A DNA stretch of 64,000 bases, taken from assembly GCA_965178125.1 (NCBI GenBank), contig OZ237756.1, positions 744,001-808,000 on the forward strand, written 5' to 3'. This document shows positions 11,517 to 21,452 of this stretch, piece after piece (the first letter of the stretch is position 1; every line of letters begins with the position of its first letter). This stretch comes from Bilabrum cf. latius. Its lineage: Eukaryota; Bigyra: Bicosoecida; Bigyra; Bicosoecida. The notes below the pieces were generated by a model, which saw only the letters and a program-made list of their open reading frames with translations, was not told the DNA's origin and made no database searches. A program made the position numbers and the translations under genes.

Positions 11517-12575
11517 TCACTCCAAGTTCAGCCGCAGCGCGCTGGCCAGCACCCACACTGGCCTGTTCAAATCGAGGCTCCTGCCGCCGAGCTCCAGAGG
11601 AGGCAAGCCTTCCCTGACGCCCCGCAAGTACACCTCGCATGCAGATGCCGACTTCCATCTGCCAAATCGCCTAATGACCTCGAAGGCGACCCCAGCACGG
11701 TCCAAACACATCACTGCCGCGATGCGGATGGAATGTCCGTGCACCGCTCCTGCAACTTCTCGTGAGCAGAAGCTGCGGAGCGCCCGTACTACCTGCGCCT
11801 TGACGATCGGCTTCGTGTTCGCCACGAAGACTGGCCCTGACGTGGGGCAGCTGAGCGCCAGCTACCGGGCGTAGTCTTCGTCTGCGCCTGCAGTTGGGGC
11901 GTGGCTCGCTGCTGCCCACGCCACGAAGGCTCGCACGCCGCAGAACCTGCTGCCTGTGACTGCCCATCGTCCGGCTCTGCAATGGACTGCGATGGGCTCT
12001 GCGGCTGGGATGGAGAACTTGGCTGGGCCGTCGGCTTTGTGGAGGCCCAGGCGGATGGCAACACCATGGATGCGTCCGTCTCGCGTGATGAACTGCACTT
12101 GCTGCCATTGGAGGCCGGCTTGTCGTCTGGACGCACCGACGAGCTCTCCCAGCCGGAGGCCCCCACAGAAGCAGAGACAGACAGCTGTCCGAGCAGCCTA
12201 CTCTGTTGTGCTGCAACCGGCTGTCGAGAAACACCGTCGGATTGCGCGGAGTGGGGCTGAAGATCGACGCAACGGGTGCGCCGATGGCGATGCTTTGTGG
12301 TAGTACCGGAGGATGCTGTCGAGCTAGCGTGACCGTGGGACGCCGCGCGCTCCTGTGGACTCGATGACGACTCGCTAGGCATTTCTGGTGTATGTAGCGA
12401 TGGTGCCGCCACTGAGAGGCGAACATTCCCCTAAGAAGACTGCGAATCTCGAGAGCGCTGCATTGAGCCTGAACGCGAAGAGTCTGCGAGCTGCTGGAAG
12501 ATGCCCGTCCATGAAACTGCGGTCGATGTCGTACCACGTGAGGAAGTTGTCGAAGTGCCCCCACGCCGTGCGCAA
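11517..12575 (-). CDS. Tyrosine recombinase of YR retroelement, 352 aa
   Basis: The integration enzyme of the element. One frame from ATG at 12575 to TGA contains three TAG codons read as sense. The catalytic pattern of the tyrosine recombinase family is visible: the first Arg in GLRLGELV, the HxxR box in GHSIRIAAV, a GRW segment and a C-terminal Tyr in VYLRG. It looks intact and could in principle act on related non-autonomous copies. The last ~48 codons are retained in the short derivative at 45590-46411. A Ser-rich alternative frame overlaps it and is taken as a shadow. Confidence 0.75.
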
Positions 12576-12583
12576 CCCACTGA

Positions 12584-12808
12584 GTCCAGAGTGGCCACCA
12601 GCGTGAAATGGTCGTGCTTGTACAAGGTGTTCCAGATCGGCGTGGGACAGTCGACCTGATACACCGCGTCCAGGTGCGTGTATGCCTCCTGTGAGCCGCG
12701 GCTCAAAGCGTCCGCAACGACGTTGTCCTCGCCAGGAATGTGTTTCACGTGAATCTGCACATCTTGCGTTGTCTGCAGTACGAAGATAGGGCGAAGTAAG
12801 GCTGCCAT
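12584..12808 (-). pseudogene. RNase H C-terminal fragment of DIRS-type pol
   Basis: Directly upstream of the recombinase is the end of a pol frame containing IPGEDNVVADALSRG. This is the conserved last RNase H segment of DIRS/gypsy-type pol proteins. Everything upstream (RT and gag) has been deleted, so this is a remnant. Confidence 0.65.
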
Positions 12809-12916
12809 GATGTGGCTCTTGGGTCTGCCGTAGCGTATCAGCTACACGGAAGCATCATTATCACACCACAAACGCACCACACGTCCACGCAGGTGCTGTC
12901 GCCAATGCGCCAGTGC

Positions 12917-13092
12917 CAAAAATTACCCAATCTCCGCCCCTCTCCTGAACACAGAGAGGGTATGCGCGTCATCGCAAGCAATCCGTTGGCTTGGTCGCAC
13001 CTTCCCGGTCGCAACCGCCATCGGAACCCAACGAGACGTTCACGCGCTCCCACTCTGGCATCAACACCGAACCCCATCCGGCGTTAGGATCA
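12917..13092 (-). repeat. Split direct repeat A1 (family 2)
   Basis: The 176-bp repeat at the 5' end of the element. It matches 11171-11346. Confidence 0.8.
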
Positions 13093-13128
13093 AAACACAT
13101 ATTATAAAGTTTAAATTATAAAATGTAA

Positions 13129-13470
13129 TTATTGTTTCGGAGCAGTGAGGATTAATATAAATCTCTTCACTTGCTCATCACTTAAGAAGGTATAACGAGA
13201 AGAAGGACTGAATAGCATTACATCATCCTTTAGTTTAAATACTGACGAAGTTCGCCAGCCTATGGGGTAGAGAGAGCTAACATACGCATCATAATTTTTT
13301 AAATGGGGCTTTTGTTTTAATAACCTCTAGATATATTTTTTTAATAAAGTCTTCATTTCTAAATCATTATATCCATCATCTGGACGAGGAGGGAACACAA
13401 AATTATATACGGGCTTATTGTTTTTAATAAGTTGAGTTCTAACAATTTGAATATCACGTAATTTAACCAT
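13129..13470 (-). CDS. PLV hypothetical protein, 113 aa
   Basis: One frame from ATG to TAA containing one TAG. The protein has a conserved-looking FPPRPDDGYND segment and no recognised domain. Its start is preceded by an ATCTATAGTATATATATAAAAA-type sequence. The same sequence precedes the major capsid gene at 18216, suggesting co-regulation with capsid. It is divergently arranged with the gene at 13563. Confidence 0.55.
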
Positions 13471-13562
13471 TTTTATATATATACTATAGATATTTTATTT
13501 TTAAGCCAAATAGACGCGTTTAAAATGACTTAAAGATTTTATTTTATTATAATATATATAGA
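13471..13562. promoter_or_regulatory. Bidirectional PLV promoter region
   Basis: This 92-bp intergenic region carries a CTATAGTATATATA-type element facing the minus-strand gene. It also has the GTTTAAAATGACTTAAA motif at 13518-13534, 28 bp from the ATG at 13563. Confidence 0.55.
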
Positions 13563-14111
13563 ATGTCAAAATTTGAGAGTTATGAACCAAGCGAATTAAT
13601 GGAACTTTTAGAAGAGGGAGCCGTAAAGAAAGCCAAGAAATATATTAATCAATTCTTCTTTAAAACTTTTAAAGGGATATTTTTTAATAATACCGTAGAA
13701 GATAAATTTGAACTAGTGGATGAAGACGAATTAAATGGTTTGTATCTAACCCCTGATATGAAGACCGACAGCGCCAAAAATCCATTTGTTCCATACATTT
13801 ATATGTTTTCCAGTGAGCCCCCGATTTATTATACAGGAGATTTTGAGAGTAAAGACCCCATAATGACAATTAAAAAGAAGGACAAACCCATCAAATATAT
13901 TAATTTGTCATACGGTCAATTTATACCCGATGAAGTAGAGGAACCAGAAGAAGAAGAAGAAGAACCAATAAGACCCAAGAAAAAGACTAAGAAGAGGAAC
14001 AAGAAGAAACAAAAACGTGATAATAATAGAAATGTTGAGAAACCAGATGATGAAGATGATGATGAAGAAGCCTTTAGAGAGCAACTTCAAGAAGCATTAA
14101 AAGATTTCTAA
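13563..14111 (+). CDS. PLV acidic/basic hypothetical protein, 182 aa
   Basis: A complete ORF without TAG, ending in TAA. The N-terminal ~115 residues are folded-looking and aromatic-rich. The tail has a Glu run (about 122-132), a Lys/Arg run (about 135-155) and an Asp/Glu patch. Highly charged tails of this kind occur in viral core or scaffolding proteins, but no family is recognised. The start follows the shared promoter motif and a TATATATA stretch. Confidence 0.6.
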   Translation: MSKFESYEPSELMELLEEGAVKKAKKYINQFFFKTFKGIFFNNTVEDKFELVDEDELNGLYLTPDMKTDSAKNPFVPYIYMFSSEPPIYYTGDFESKDPIMTIKKKDKPIKYINLSYGQFIPDEVEEPEEEEEEPIRPKKKTKKRNKKKQKRDNNRNVEKPDDEDDDEEAFREQLQEALKDF

Positions 14112-14171
14112 ATAATTTAATATTTATACTAATATTAAATATGATATCTTTATTAATAGTTGAACACCTTG

Positions 14172-14372
14172 ACCATCTAATAAAAGGGCTAGAATATTAA
14201 AATATATATGGTTATCTCTATATTAAAATCCATACGATGGCTATATCCACAAATTGCGTATTAGTATATGTATTATTTAGCAAAACGTGGATGGATTAGC
14301 TTTATGAAGATGATTTGATTGATAACGTATTTCTAGCCCAAAAGTTCCATCACTTTAGAAGGTTGTAATATA
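14172..14372 (+). repeat. PLV dispersed inverted-repeat element, copy 1
   Basis: An AT-rich segment with the core CCATACGATGGCTATATCC, ACAAATTGCGTATTAG, AAAACGTGGATG and AAAAGTTCCATCACTTT. Inverted copies lie at about 19385-19570 and 49040-49190, and a direct copy at about 58015-58170. Copies 1 and 2 flank the GIY-YIG/capsid module in opposite orientation. The rest of 14112-14433 holds no gene. Confidence 0.7.
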
Positions 14373-14433
14373 GCCCCTTCTAACTCCCATCATCAATATG
14401 TTAAATATTAATTTTATCATTAATATCTAATTA

Positions 14434-14985
14434 TTATTTACCAATATGACATTTATAACAAATTGAATATTTCATATCTTTAATTCTAGACACTCCGCAT
14501 TTTTTACACGCCTTTTTTCCATATTTTGTAATCGTATAACAAGACTTACAGGTTGTCCTCCAATCACTTCTAAGCATTTTACAAAGACACACATCACATC
14601 TTTTTTCATTCCTCTTTTTTTCCTCTAACTTTTTCTATTTCTTTTCTAACTCAATATGTCTTATTCCTTCACAGTGCTTATTATATCGGTCTCTTGCTAC
14701 ATCCTTTTTACATATTCCACACCACTAATATAAACATTTTTTACGAATTTGATTTTCTTTATCCTTTATCATCTACTTTATACAACTAGAACCCACTTTA
14801 AAAACATATCCACTAGGGGTATGCTCTATTTCGTGCTCGGTTCGTATCTCGTGCCCACAAATACAATTACCCAATTTATCACCTTGAATAACGGTTGAGC
14901 CAATATGAATTAATTTCTTCTAAATGTCCACCCATTTTATATTACCGGTATGTTCCTATATTTGTTCAATACACTTTTTACACAT
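14434..14985 (-). CDS. Multi-zinc-ribbon protein, 183 aa
   Basis: Reading through five TAGs gives one frame from ATG at 14985 to TAA. It has many paired cysteines: CKKC at the start, CICGHE near residue 52, CGICKKD with a downstream CEGIRH, CDVCLC, CKSCY, CKKCG and CYKCH at the end. These look like several zinc-binding ribbons, suggesting a nucleic-acid-binding protein or an HNH-type endonuclease. No catalytic residues can be assigned with confidence. It follows the shared promoter motif. Confidence 0.6.
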
Positions 14986-15014
14986 TCTCTATATAATATC
15001 TATATTATATAATC

Positions 15015-15031
15015 TTTAAGTCATTTTAAAC
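15015..15031 (-). promoter_or_regulatory. PLV promoter-like motif
   Basis: A GTTTAAAATGACTTAAA on the minus strand, 29 bp before the ATG at 14985. Confidence 0.55.
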
Positions 15032-15220
15032 GCGTTATATTATAAAAAAGGGGCTTAAAAATAGACACTATAGATATGGATGATTATAATAATTAATATT
15101 ATTAAAATATTAATTAATTAGACCGGTTAAATAGTTCTTTGGAAAGTATGAACCTACTTTGAAAAGTATCATTTACAGGTCATATATTTATTTAATATGT
15201 ATAAATAAATAATAAAATGA

Positions 15221-15511
15221 TTATCTTGCCTTATGTAATTGAATGGGTTTCTTTTCTAATAGACAAACAGCCAAATAATGAAGTACAATGTCATCATCTC
15301 TATACTTATTCCTCGTCTATATAATTGATTTATAGGTTGAATATTTGAGATATAATAGCTTCTCTCTACTGTCCTTTTTTAATTGATTGGTGATTTCTAT
15401 TACCTAATCACTGTTTGTAAAAATTACGGTCAAAACTCCATCAATTTCTGTCTGGATATAGACATCGTGTGTAGGCGGTAGATTCTCAATAATTTTATTT
15501 AACTTTTCCAT
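15221..15511 (-). CDS. PLV hypothetical protein, 96 aa
   Basis: A short frame with three TAG codons ending in TAA. No domain is recognised. It starts 28 bp after the conserved promoter motif, which is the best evidence that it is a gene. Confidence 0.5.
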
Positions 15512-15539
15512 TTGATATATATTAGTTAGTTAATATATA

Positions 15540-15556
15540 TTTAAGTCATTTTAAAC
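15540..15556 (-). promoter_or_regulatory. PLV promoter-like motif
   Basis: A GTTTAAAATGACTTAAA on the minus strand, 28 bp before the ATG at 15511. Confidence 0.55.
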
Positions 15557-15599
15557 GTTTAAGATGTGCTTAAAAGAGCTATTTAATTGATTGAATTGC

Positions 15600-16259
15600 T
15601 TAGCTTGTTTCTTTGTCCTTTAATTCCTGTTGTATCGCTTGACATTTCTTCGTTTTTTGGTGCCTTTTTATATGTCCTACATCAGACTTAGCACCACAAA
15701 ATTCACAAATAACTGGCTTTCTCTTTCTTGCTCTCTCTCGGGCTATACGCTCCTCCGGTGTGTATATTTTCATTGGTTCTTTCCCCTCTGCTTCTCTTTT
15801 CTTTCTCCGTTTCTCTTTATCCTTATGTAATATTGTTTCTTTATTCTCTTCATAATATTTCTTCTTCTTTATTTTGAGTTCCTCTTTGTTTTTTTCTCTC
15901 CATTTTTTTGTTAGTATAGCTTGCTCTTTTTTATGTTCTTCTCTGTATTCCTTTTTGGTTCTTCCCGCTACTATTTTATTAACACAATCAAGTTTTCTAA
16001 TCCATTCTCCTTCACGCCTTTCTAGTTCTCTTTTAGAGCTACACGGGTAATCTTCTATTAGTTCAATTCTAGCATCGCCACAGTCCATCACCTTTAAACT
16101 AGTTAAATAGACTGCTTTATGTTTGAGAGTTTTATTCCTCCAATCCTTCTTATGTTGGGCAAATCTTTTACATAGTTCCTGAATGCTTGAACCTATATAT
16201 TGAAGTCCAGTTGAAGGAGACCATAAACGATAAATTTTCCCTTTTGAGTAGTCAGGCAT
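15600..16259 (-). CDS. GIY-YIG endonuclease 1, 219 aa
   Basis: The N-terminal ~75 residues form a GIY-YIG nuclease domain: KIYRLWSPSTGLQYIGSS, followed by an RFAQHKKDW segment. A long Lys/Glu-rich coiled region follows. The C-terminus carries a zinc finger CEFCGAKSDVGHIKRHQ with a later Cys. There are no TAG codons. Such nucleases are frequent cargo of PLVs, virophages and giant viruses and may act as homing or recombination nucleases. A paralogue lies at 19561-20298. Confidence 0.85.
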   Translation of the reverse strand: MPDYSKGKIYRLWSPSTGLQYIGSSIQELCKRFAQHKKDWRNKTLKHKAVYLTSLKVMDCGDARIELIEDYPCSSKRELERREGEWIRKLDCVNKIVAGRTKKEYREEHKKEQAILTKKWREKNKEELKIKKKKYYEENKETILHKDKEKRRKKREAEGKEPMKIYTPEERIARERARKRKPVICEFCGAKSDVGHIKRHQKTKKCQAIQQELKDKETS

Positions 16260-16326
16260 ATTATTATTTGTATAATGATATACTAAAATTATTTATAAGT
16301 AGTTTTTTTGCGTATTTTCTTAAGTC

Positions 16327-18216
16327 TTAACTTGTACTAAGCAAACTCTCGAGATCTTCTGTTTTCATAGCCTAGCCCCCTTGATACATCAGTTTTCCCC
16401 CTAACTTATTAAGTTCTCCTCCTCTATTTCCATATCCTACGGCGTTCGCCGCTTTGCCAATAGCGCTATTGTCTCCTGTTAGACTTTTGAGTGGTCCTAT
16501 ATTCCTAATGGTTTTCGCTAGGTTTTTAGCCTAATCACTTTTTGCCCAATCTTTAACCTGATTCCATCCGTGTTTAAAGGCTCGTCCAATCTTAGACCAG
16601 AAACGACCTTTTCCACCCATAACATTAGCATAATTATCTAAATCCTCAAATACAGGCTAGAAACCTTTAGAACCACTTTCAGCATCACCACGTTTAGCAA
16701 GTTCAGAAAGCACTTTAGAAGGCTCAATAAGGGCGCCAGCCTCAGTATAGACACCGTTATCATTCACAAGAACATTATCATAAAACATCCATACTTTTAC
16801 CTCGTATTTATCCTCATACGCACCATCCGCATATTTATTATAAGGGTTGAAGCACTAAAGATTAACTTTAAGATTAAATCCAGTATTTACATTAGATTGA
16901 ACACCAGCAAGTGTAGCAACATCTGAAGGTTTTAAAATCATATAGCAACCAGTACCGCGGTTTCCATCACTTCCATCAATTGATGAACCATAAAAGGATG
17001 AAGGAGGAAGAGCATATCCGTTCTTTCTACTAATTCTATATAATTCGTGTGGATTATCTACAGCCCCTAATTCCTCAGCGCTTCCATTGAGTGAGAAACC
17101 TATTCTTCTAATTGGTAAAGTTCTATTAGCCCAGTTAGGGTTATCATCACAACCAACAAGGCGGGCACATACCATAATAGCACTAGGGATACCATTCTCA
17201 CGGGATAATTGATAATCAAAAGAAGTTAAAGAATTTTCAGTTGCGGATTTAGGTACAGGGACAGGCGCCTAAGACTAAAATTTAATTGTAGGCATATTAT
17301 ACATACAACGAGTCGGGGGGGCGTATCCACTCTAAAATTCAACTTCATCAACAATAAGGGTCGTATTTGTTTCTCCTATAATTGACTAACCCGTTATTTT
17401 ATTAATATCTCCGTTATCTTTTGTAAAACTAGCCTTACACAGTCTTTGAATAGCATTTACGTGATAATCTAAATCAACTTGAAGGCTTCTTACACCGGTA
17501 AAATATTTAGCATTTACATCAACATCTGCTCCTTTTAGTGGTATAGCTTCTTGAAAATCAATAGTCCAATCAATTTGGTCTCTATTACCCGCAACGAAAT
17601 CAGCACTTACAGTCGTAAAAGCATTCCCATATGCTCCACGATAACTAAAGCTATCACCGGCACTATATCCAACATCCTAACCCCAAGCTAAAGGATTTTT
17701 AAGGGTATCACTTACTTCACGATAATCACCAACAGTGTCAGGGCGTCCAACGGGTGAGATTGTGGATAAGGTTTCTTCACTGTTCATAACTTCAGTAGGT
17801 TCAGCCCATTCATAAACTTTTACTGTAAAAGGCTATCCATTAATTGTTAAAACACCACCTTGAAGCATTTTAAAGGTAGGTAATGAATTAGTTCCAAACC
17901 TAGATTTAAGATAAGATTGAGCGGTAATAGCATCACCTCCAGCAGTTTGAGCTGGTACTGCTTGCTCTAGTTGTAGCCTAACTGTCATACGATGACGAAG
18001 ACGAATAAACCTTGATACGGTTTTACTAGTAGGATTAACGGGGAAAGAAAGGGGAAGAAGAGAATTAGATTGATTAGATGATGGTCTAATTTCTCGGCGG
18101 GTGTATTTTTGAACACCTAGTTCTGTTCCTAAACTAGCATCTTCAGGGGTTATCATTTGAAGGCTTTTAGGAGCCTTAATGCTTACTGGTAAATTCTGAA
18201 CCATTTGTTGAGCCAT
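16327..18216 (-). CDS. Major capsid protein (double jelly-roll) with C-terminal extension, 629 aa
   Basis: A single frame from ATG to TAA is obtained by reading the TAGs as sense. The body resembles PLV/Maverick major capsid proteins, including an ELYRISRKNG segment and an FNLKVNLQCFN segment near the end of the second jelly roll. The last ~130 residues are unusual: a VMGGKG site, then an amphipathic basic helix (GRFWSKIGRAFKHGWNQVKD) and further Gly-Gly sites. This tail may be cleaved by the viral protease. The start is preceded by a CTATAGTGTATATATA element. The MCP call is from family pattern, not an alignment. Confidence 0.75.
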
Positions 18217-18250
18217 TTTTTTATATATACACTATAGATATAAATTTTTT
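18217..18250 (-). promoter_or_regulatory. Capsid gene promoter-like element
   Basis: The minus strand reads ATATCTATAGTGTATATATA followed by an A run and the ATG. It is almost identical to the sequence before the ATG at 13470. Confidence 0.5.
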
Positions 18251-18287
18251 AATATCTAAACATATTTTATAATCTTCTATAATTTAT

Positions 18288-19241
18288 TTAAAAATCTAAA
18301 CTTAAATTATCGGTTTGTTTTTTAAATACTTGTTTAATGTGAGCTTCACCCCCGTTAAAATTCATTACGGGATACTTTTCATTTTGTTTATCAACCCAGT
18401 AGAACGCCATTGACACGCTCTTAAAGCTTCTATCCTTCATCATTGAATACCAGCGGTAAGGATTAGAAACATATAATATATTTTCTATTGGTGAGCTGTC
18501 ATTAGGATTATACGGGTAGCTGGTTAATATAGGGGATTTATTGACGGCTATAGAGCCACCAGTAGATGATTTTGTGGTCACCAATTCTTTATTCACTGGA
18601 ATATCACTTTCTACGATAATAGATTTAACAGGGCACCAAGAATTTAAATTCGTCTATCTAGCCATAAAAACATAATCACCACTAGCAGGGGAATTATTAT
18701 ATGAAAGTTTAGCAAATAAATCACTCGGTGTGGTTGTTATTCCTTCATATTCAAATTTATCAAATAAAGCAAAAGCTTCAAAATTAACAAATAAATAATA
18801 ATTATCTCTAAAATCTTCAGTTGTTGATAAACTCCATTTATTATTTTCAAATTTAAAGACTGGTTTATCACCACTTGGAAGGCTTACCAAATCACAAATT
18901 CGGCTTAACTCTTCATTAAATTCATTTACAATATCCTAATATGAATAATAAAATTTAGCTTTTTTACCTAGAACTATATAATCGCCTGCTCTGGCTCCTG
19001 ATGTTTTATTCTCAAGAGTAAATTTTAAATAGGTTTTACCGCTGTCATCCTAATATTCAGGTTTAAACACCGGTAGCATAAATTTATTTAAATCCATCTC
19101 TTCAACAGCCGTTAAATAATTTTCACTTTGTTTTAATATTAAGCCTTCACGGGTTTCATTCACTACCGCCTATCTCGTCTAATTGTGGGGGACAGATGAA
19201 CTAACTAAATTCAATCTTACAAATTCATCGCTATAACTCAT
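18288..19241 (-). CDS. Minor capsid (penton) protein, 317 aa
   Basis: A frame from ATG at 19241 to TAA with several TAG codons. The C-terminal half carries features of PLV/virophage/Maverick penton proteins: an ILTSYPYNPND segment, FKSVSMAFYWVDKQNEKYP and a final NGGEAHIKQVF. It lies directly upstream of the major capsid gene on the same strand, as is common in this virus group. It would form the capsid vertices. Assignment is from motif memory plus position. Confidence 0.75.
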
Positions 19242-19384
19242 TTTATTTATATATTAAAGCTATACAAATAAATATTTATTAATAAACCTTATTTAATATT
19301 TCATCTTGATTTTTACCCTTCACTTTTACCAATATATTTAAAAGTTTGATTGAATTTAGATGGATGAAAAATCGCCCTTCTAAA

Positions 19385-19570
19385 ACGATGGAACTTTTCT
19401 AAATAAAAGGGCTTATATCTTCATTTCACCTTCACAAGAGGCCCTACATCCACGTTTTGCTAGAAAACACTATAATATATACGCAATTTGTGGATATAGC
19501 CATCGTATGGATTTTATTTTAGAGATAATCATATTTTATTATTTTATTCTAGCCCTTTTATTAGAAGGGC
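19385..19570 (-). repeat. PLV dispersed inverted-repeat element, copy 2
   Basis: The inverse complement of the element at 14172-14372, including the AAAAGGGCTAGAAT edge. It lies between the penton gene and the second GIY-YIG gene, overlapping the latter's 3' end. Apart from that overlap, the interval 19242-19560 contains no gene. Confidence 0.7.
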
Positions 19571-20298
19571 GGGGTATTCAATGTAGAAGCAACGCCTTGT
19601 TTTTTTTCTCTGTATACTTTATTTCTTTCCTTTATGGCTTCTTTATTATTTTCTCTATATTTTCTTTCATATTCTTTAATTTTTTCTTTATTCCTTTTTC
19701 TATACTCTCTCTTCCTCTATTTGATTCTTTCTTTGTTTTTTAAATAGTATTCCTTTCTCTTCTGTTTCAGCTTCTCTTTATTATCCTCCTAATACTTCTT
19801 TATTCGTTCCTTGTTGTTAGCCATGTATATTCTGTTCTTTTCGCGTAATACCTCTTTATTTTTCTCTCGATAAGCTTTACTTTTTATTTTAATAGCTTCT
19901 TTATTCAATTGATGATGCCGTCTTGACCTCTCTTTTTCCTTCTCCTAATTATCTATGTAATACTCCTTGTCGCTTCTTCCTGCTACATATTTATTAACAC
20001 AATCTAATTTTTTTATCCACTCCCCTTCTCGCTTATCTAGTTCCATTTTAGATTGACATGGATACTACTCAATTATATCAATTCGGGCGTCATCATACTA
20101 AAGGACTGTAAATGAGGTATATTTGGTTGTAACTTTACCTTCGTCAAATCTTTTTTTATGTGTTCTATGTTGTGCGAATCGTCGTGCTTTTGTCTATGTT
20201 GAAGAACCTATATATTGTACATTATGTGAAGGAGACCATATTTTATATATTATGCTCTTTGAATAGTCAGGCTTTTTTTGTGCTTTCGTTTTATTCAT
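19561..20298 (-). CDS. GIY-YIG endonuclease 2, 245 aa
   Basis: One frame with several TAG codons and a TAA stop. The N-terminus has IIYKIWSPSHNVQYIGSST, the GIY-YIG signature, followed by RFAQHRTHKKRF. The rest is a long array of Lys/Glu/Asn-rich coiled-coil repeats of the type KNKEKIKEYERKYREN. It is paralogous to the product of 15600-16259 but lacks its terminal zinc finger. The two nucleases flank the capsid genes. Confidence 0.75.
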
Positions 20299-20372
20299 CA
20301 TTATACTTATATATACTTATTTATATAGTTTCTATTTAAACCTGTTTTTTTTTTAGTCTTTATGTGTAAAGC

Positions 20373-20948
20373 TTAATGTAATAGTAATGCTACTAACTAA
20401 TCAGGACTAAGAGCCATTACCTTAGATATCCTAAACATTTCATTTACAAACTAATCATTTGATAAGAAAGAAAAAGCGTTTCTTAATAGAGCCCATCTTC
20501 CACACGTAGCGCTGTTGTTAGCATAACTCTAAATCGGTTTATGATTATAATCAATTTTCCAGCCTTCCATTTTCTAATCAATTAAATACTTTACCAGCGT
20601 ATTTTCTTCTCCTTCTCCTTGATACAATTGGTCTCTATTAATAAATGGTTTCTATTGGTCGGGTTTTTCTCCATAGCTATCAAAGAAATATATTATTTTG
20701 CTTGATGGTTTTCTGGTCAATGAAATGAAATGACCGTATGTGCTATTTAGTCCCGTCTTTTTATTAGGATAATAAATAATTACGCCGTCATAACCATCAA
20801 AAATATGTTCAATAGATGAGGTCTATTTAATAATATCATCGTAAATAACTATTCTAGGTTTGTAATTCAAATGTGCTACACCTAATTTTTGAATTTCTAA
20901 AGGAGATAACGGTGTTTGGACTAGTCTATTTAAGTCGTTTATGTTCAT
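20373..20948 (-). CDS. Maturation cysteine protease, adenain/Ulp1-like, 191 aa
   Basis: The protease thought to process PLV capsid precursors. Reading TAG as Gln gives a complete frame with the expected order: His73 in YGHFISL, Asp90 in FFDSYG and Cys149 in SATCGRWA. Residue 140, nine positions before the Cys, is encoded by TAG (20529-20531). In this peptidase family that place is occupied by the oxyanion-hole glutamine. This is one of the strongest local arguments that UAG means Gln. The gene sits next to the packaging ATPase, as in other Mavericks and PLVs. Confidence 0.8.
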
Positions 20949-20956
20949 TTATATAT

Positions 20957-21452
20957 TCAATAGAGAAATATTTTTTTTGTGCTAACTACATAATTATTAT
21001 CAACATTAATAGCAACATAACCAAAGAGAGGGAGAGAATGAAGGGTTTTTTTAATTCGTTTTCTAGTAGGAGCGTCAAAACTTAAGACTGTTTCTAAAAT
21101 ATATTTTAAACTTTTAGCTGTAATTGTTTTATAAATGATATGGGTTGTAATTTCGTTCATAATGGTTCGTGTCTTCATACCGTCGCTTATTTTGTGGGTG
21201 ATGTCTAAAACGCTACTTGCTGTGTGCCTCCCTGTAGTTGCTAGGATTTCCAATAAAAAATAAGCCTTTGCTTTCTGGTTCCTTTTTTTAAAGCCTTCGT
21301 AATCATCCAGAATAAATAAATTAGGTTCAGCGGTCAATTTTTTAAAAAACTCAACATTTAATTTAAAACCTTTTTCTATTAAATCTTTCTCAGGTTTCAA
21401 ATCCTCTATCTTTCTTTCAGCTTCAATAACAACATCTAAAGGTTTAGATTTC
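20957..21452 (-). CDS. DNA packaging ATPase, C-terminal part (split by retrotransposon)
   Basis: The C-terminal 165 codons of the A32/FtsK-like genome-packaging ATPase, ending in TGA. It contains a Walker B-like LFILDDYEGF and downstream helical segments. The N-terminal part lies 17 kb away at 38507-39081. The two parts together are exactly divisible by three (1,071 nt, 356 codons plus stop) once the retroelement at 21453-38506 is excluded. The gene is therefore a clean insertional disruption. Confidence 0.8.

Larger units (their letters stand above)
11015..13092 (-). mobile_element. Tyrosine-recombinase retroelement, internally deleted (family 2)
   Basis: A GC-rich 2,078-bp insertion in AT-rich PLV-1. 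On the minus strand it reads A1 (12917-13092), a partial RNase H end, a complete tyrosine recombinase, B1 (11347-11476), A2 (11171-11346) and B2 (11015-11144). This A1-ORF-B1-A2-B2 order is the split-direct-repeat structure of Ngaro/PAT-type YR retrotransposons. The gag and most of the RT are missing, so it is a deletion derivative. No target duplication is seen at its borders. A shorter relative lies at 45590-46411. Confidence 0.8.

Noticed and set aside
15076-15200. ATGGATGATTATAATAAT start after a CTATAGATAT sequence
   Set aside because: It closes with TAA after six codons. It is probably only a promoter-like stretch.
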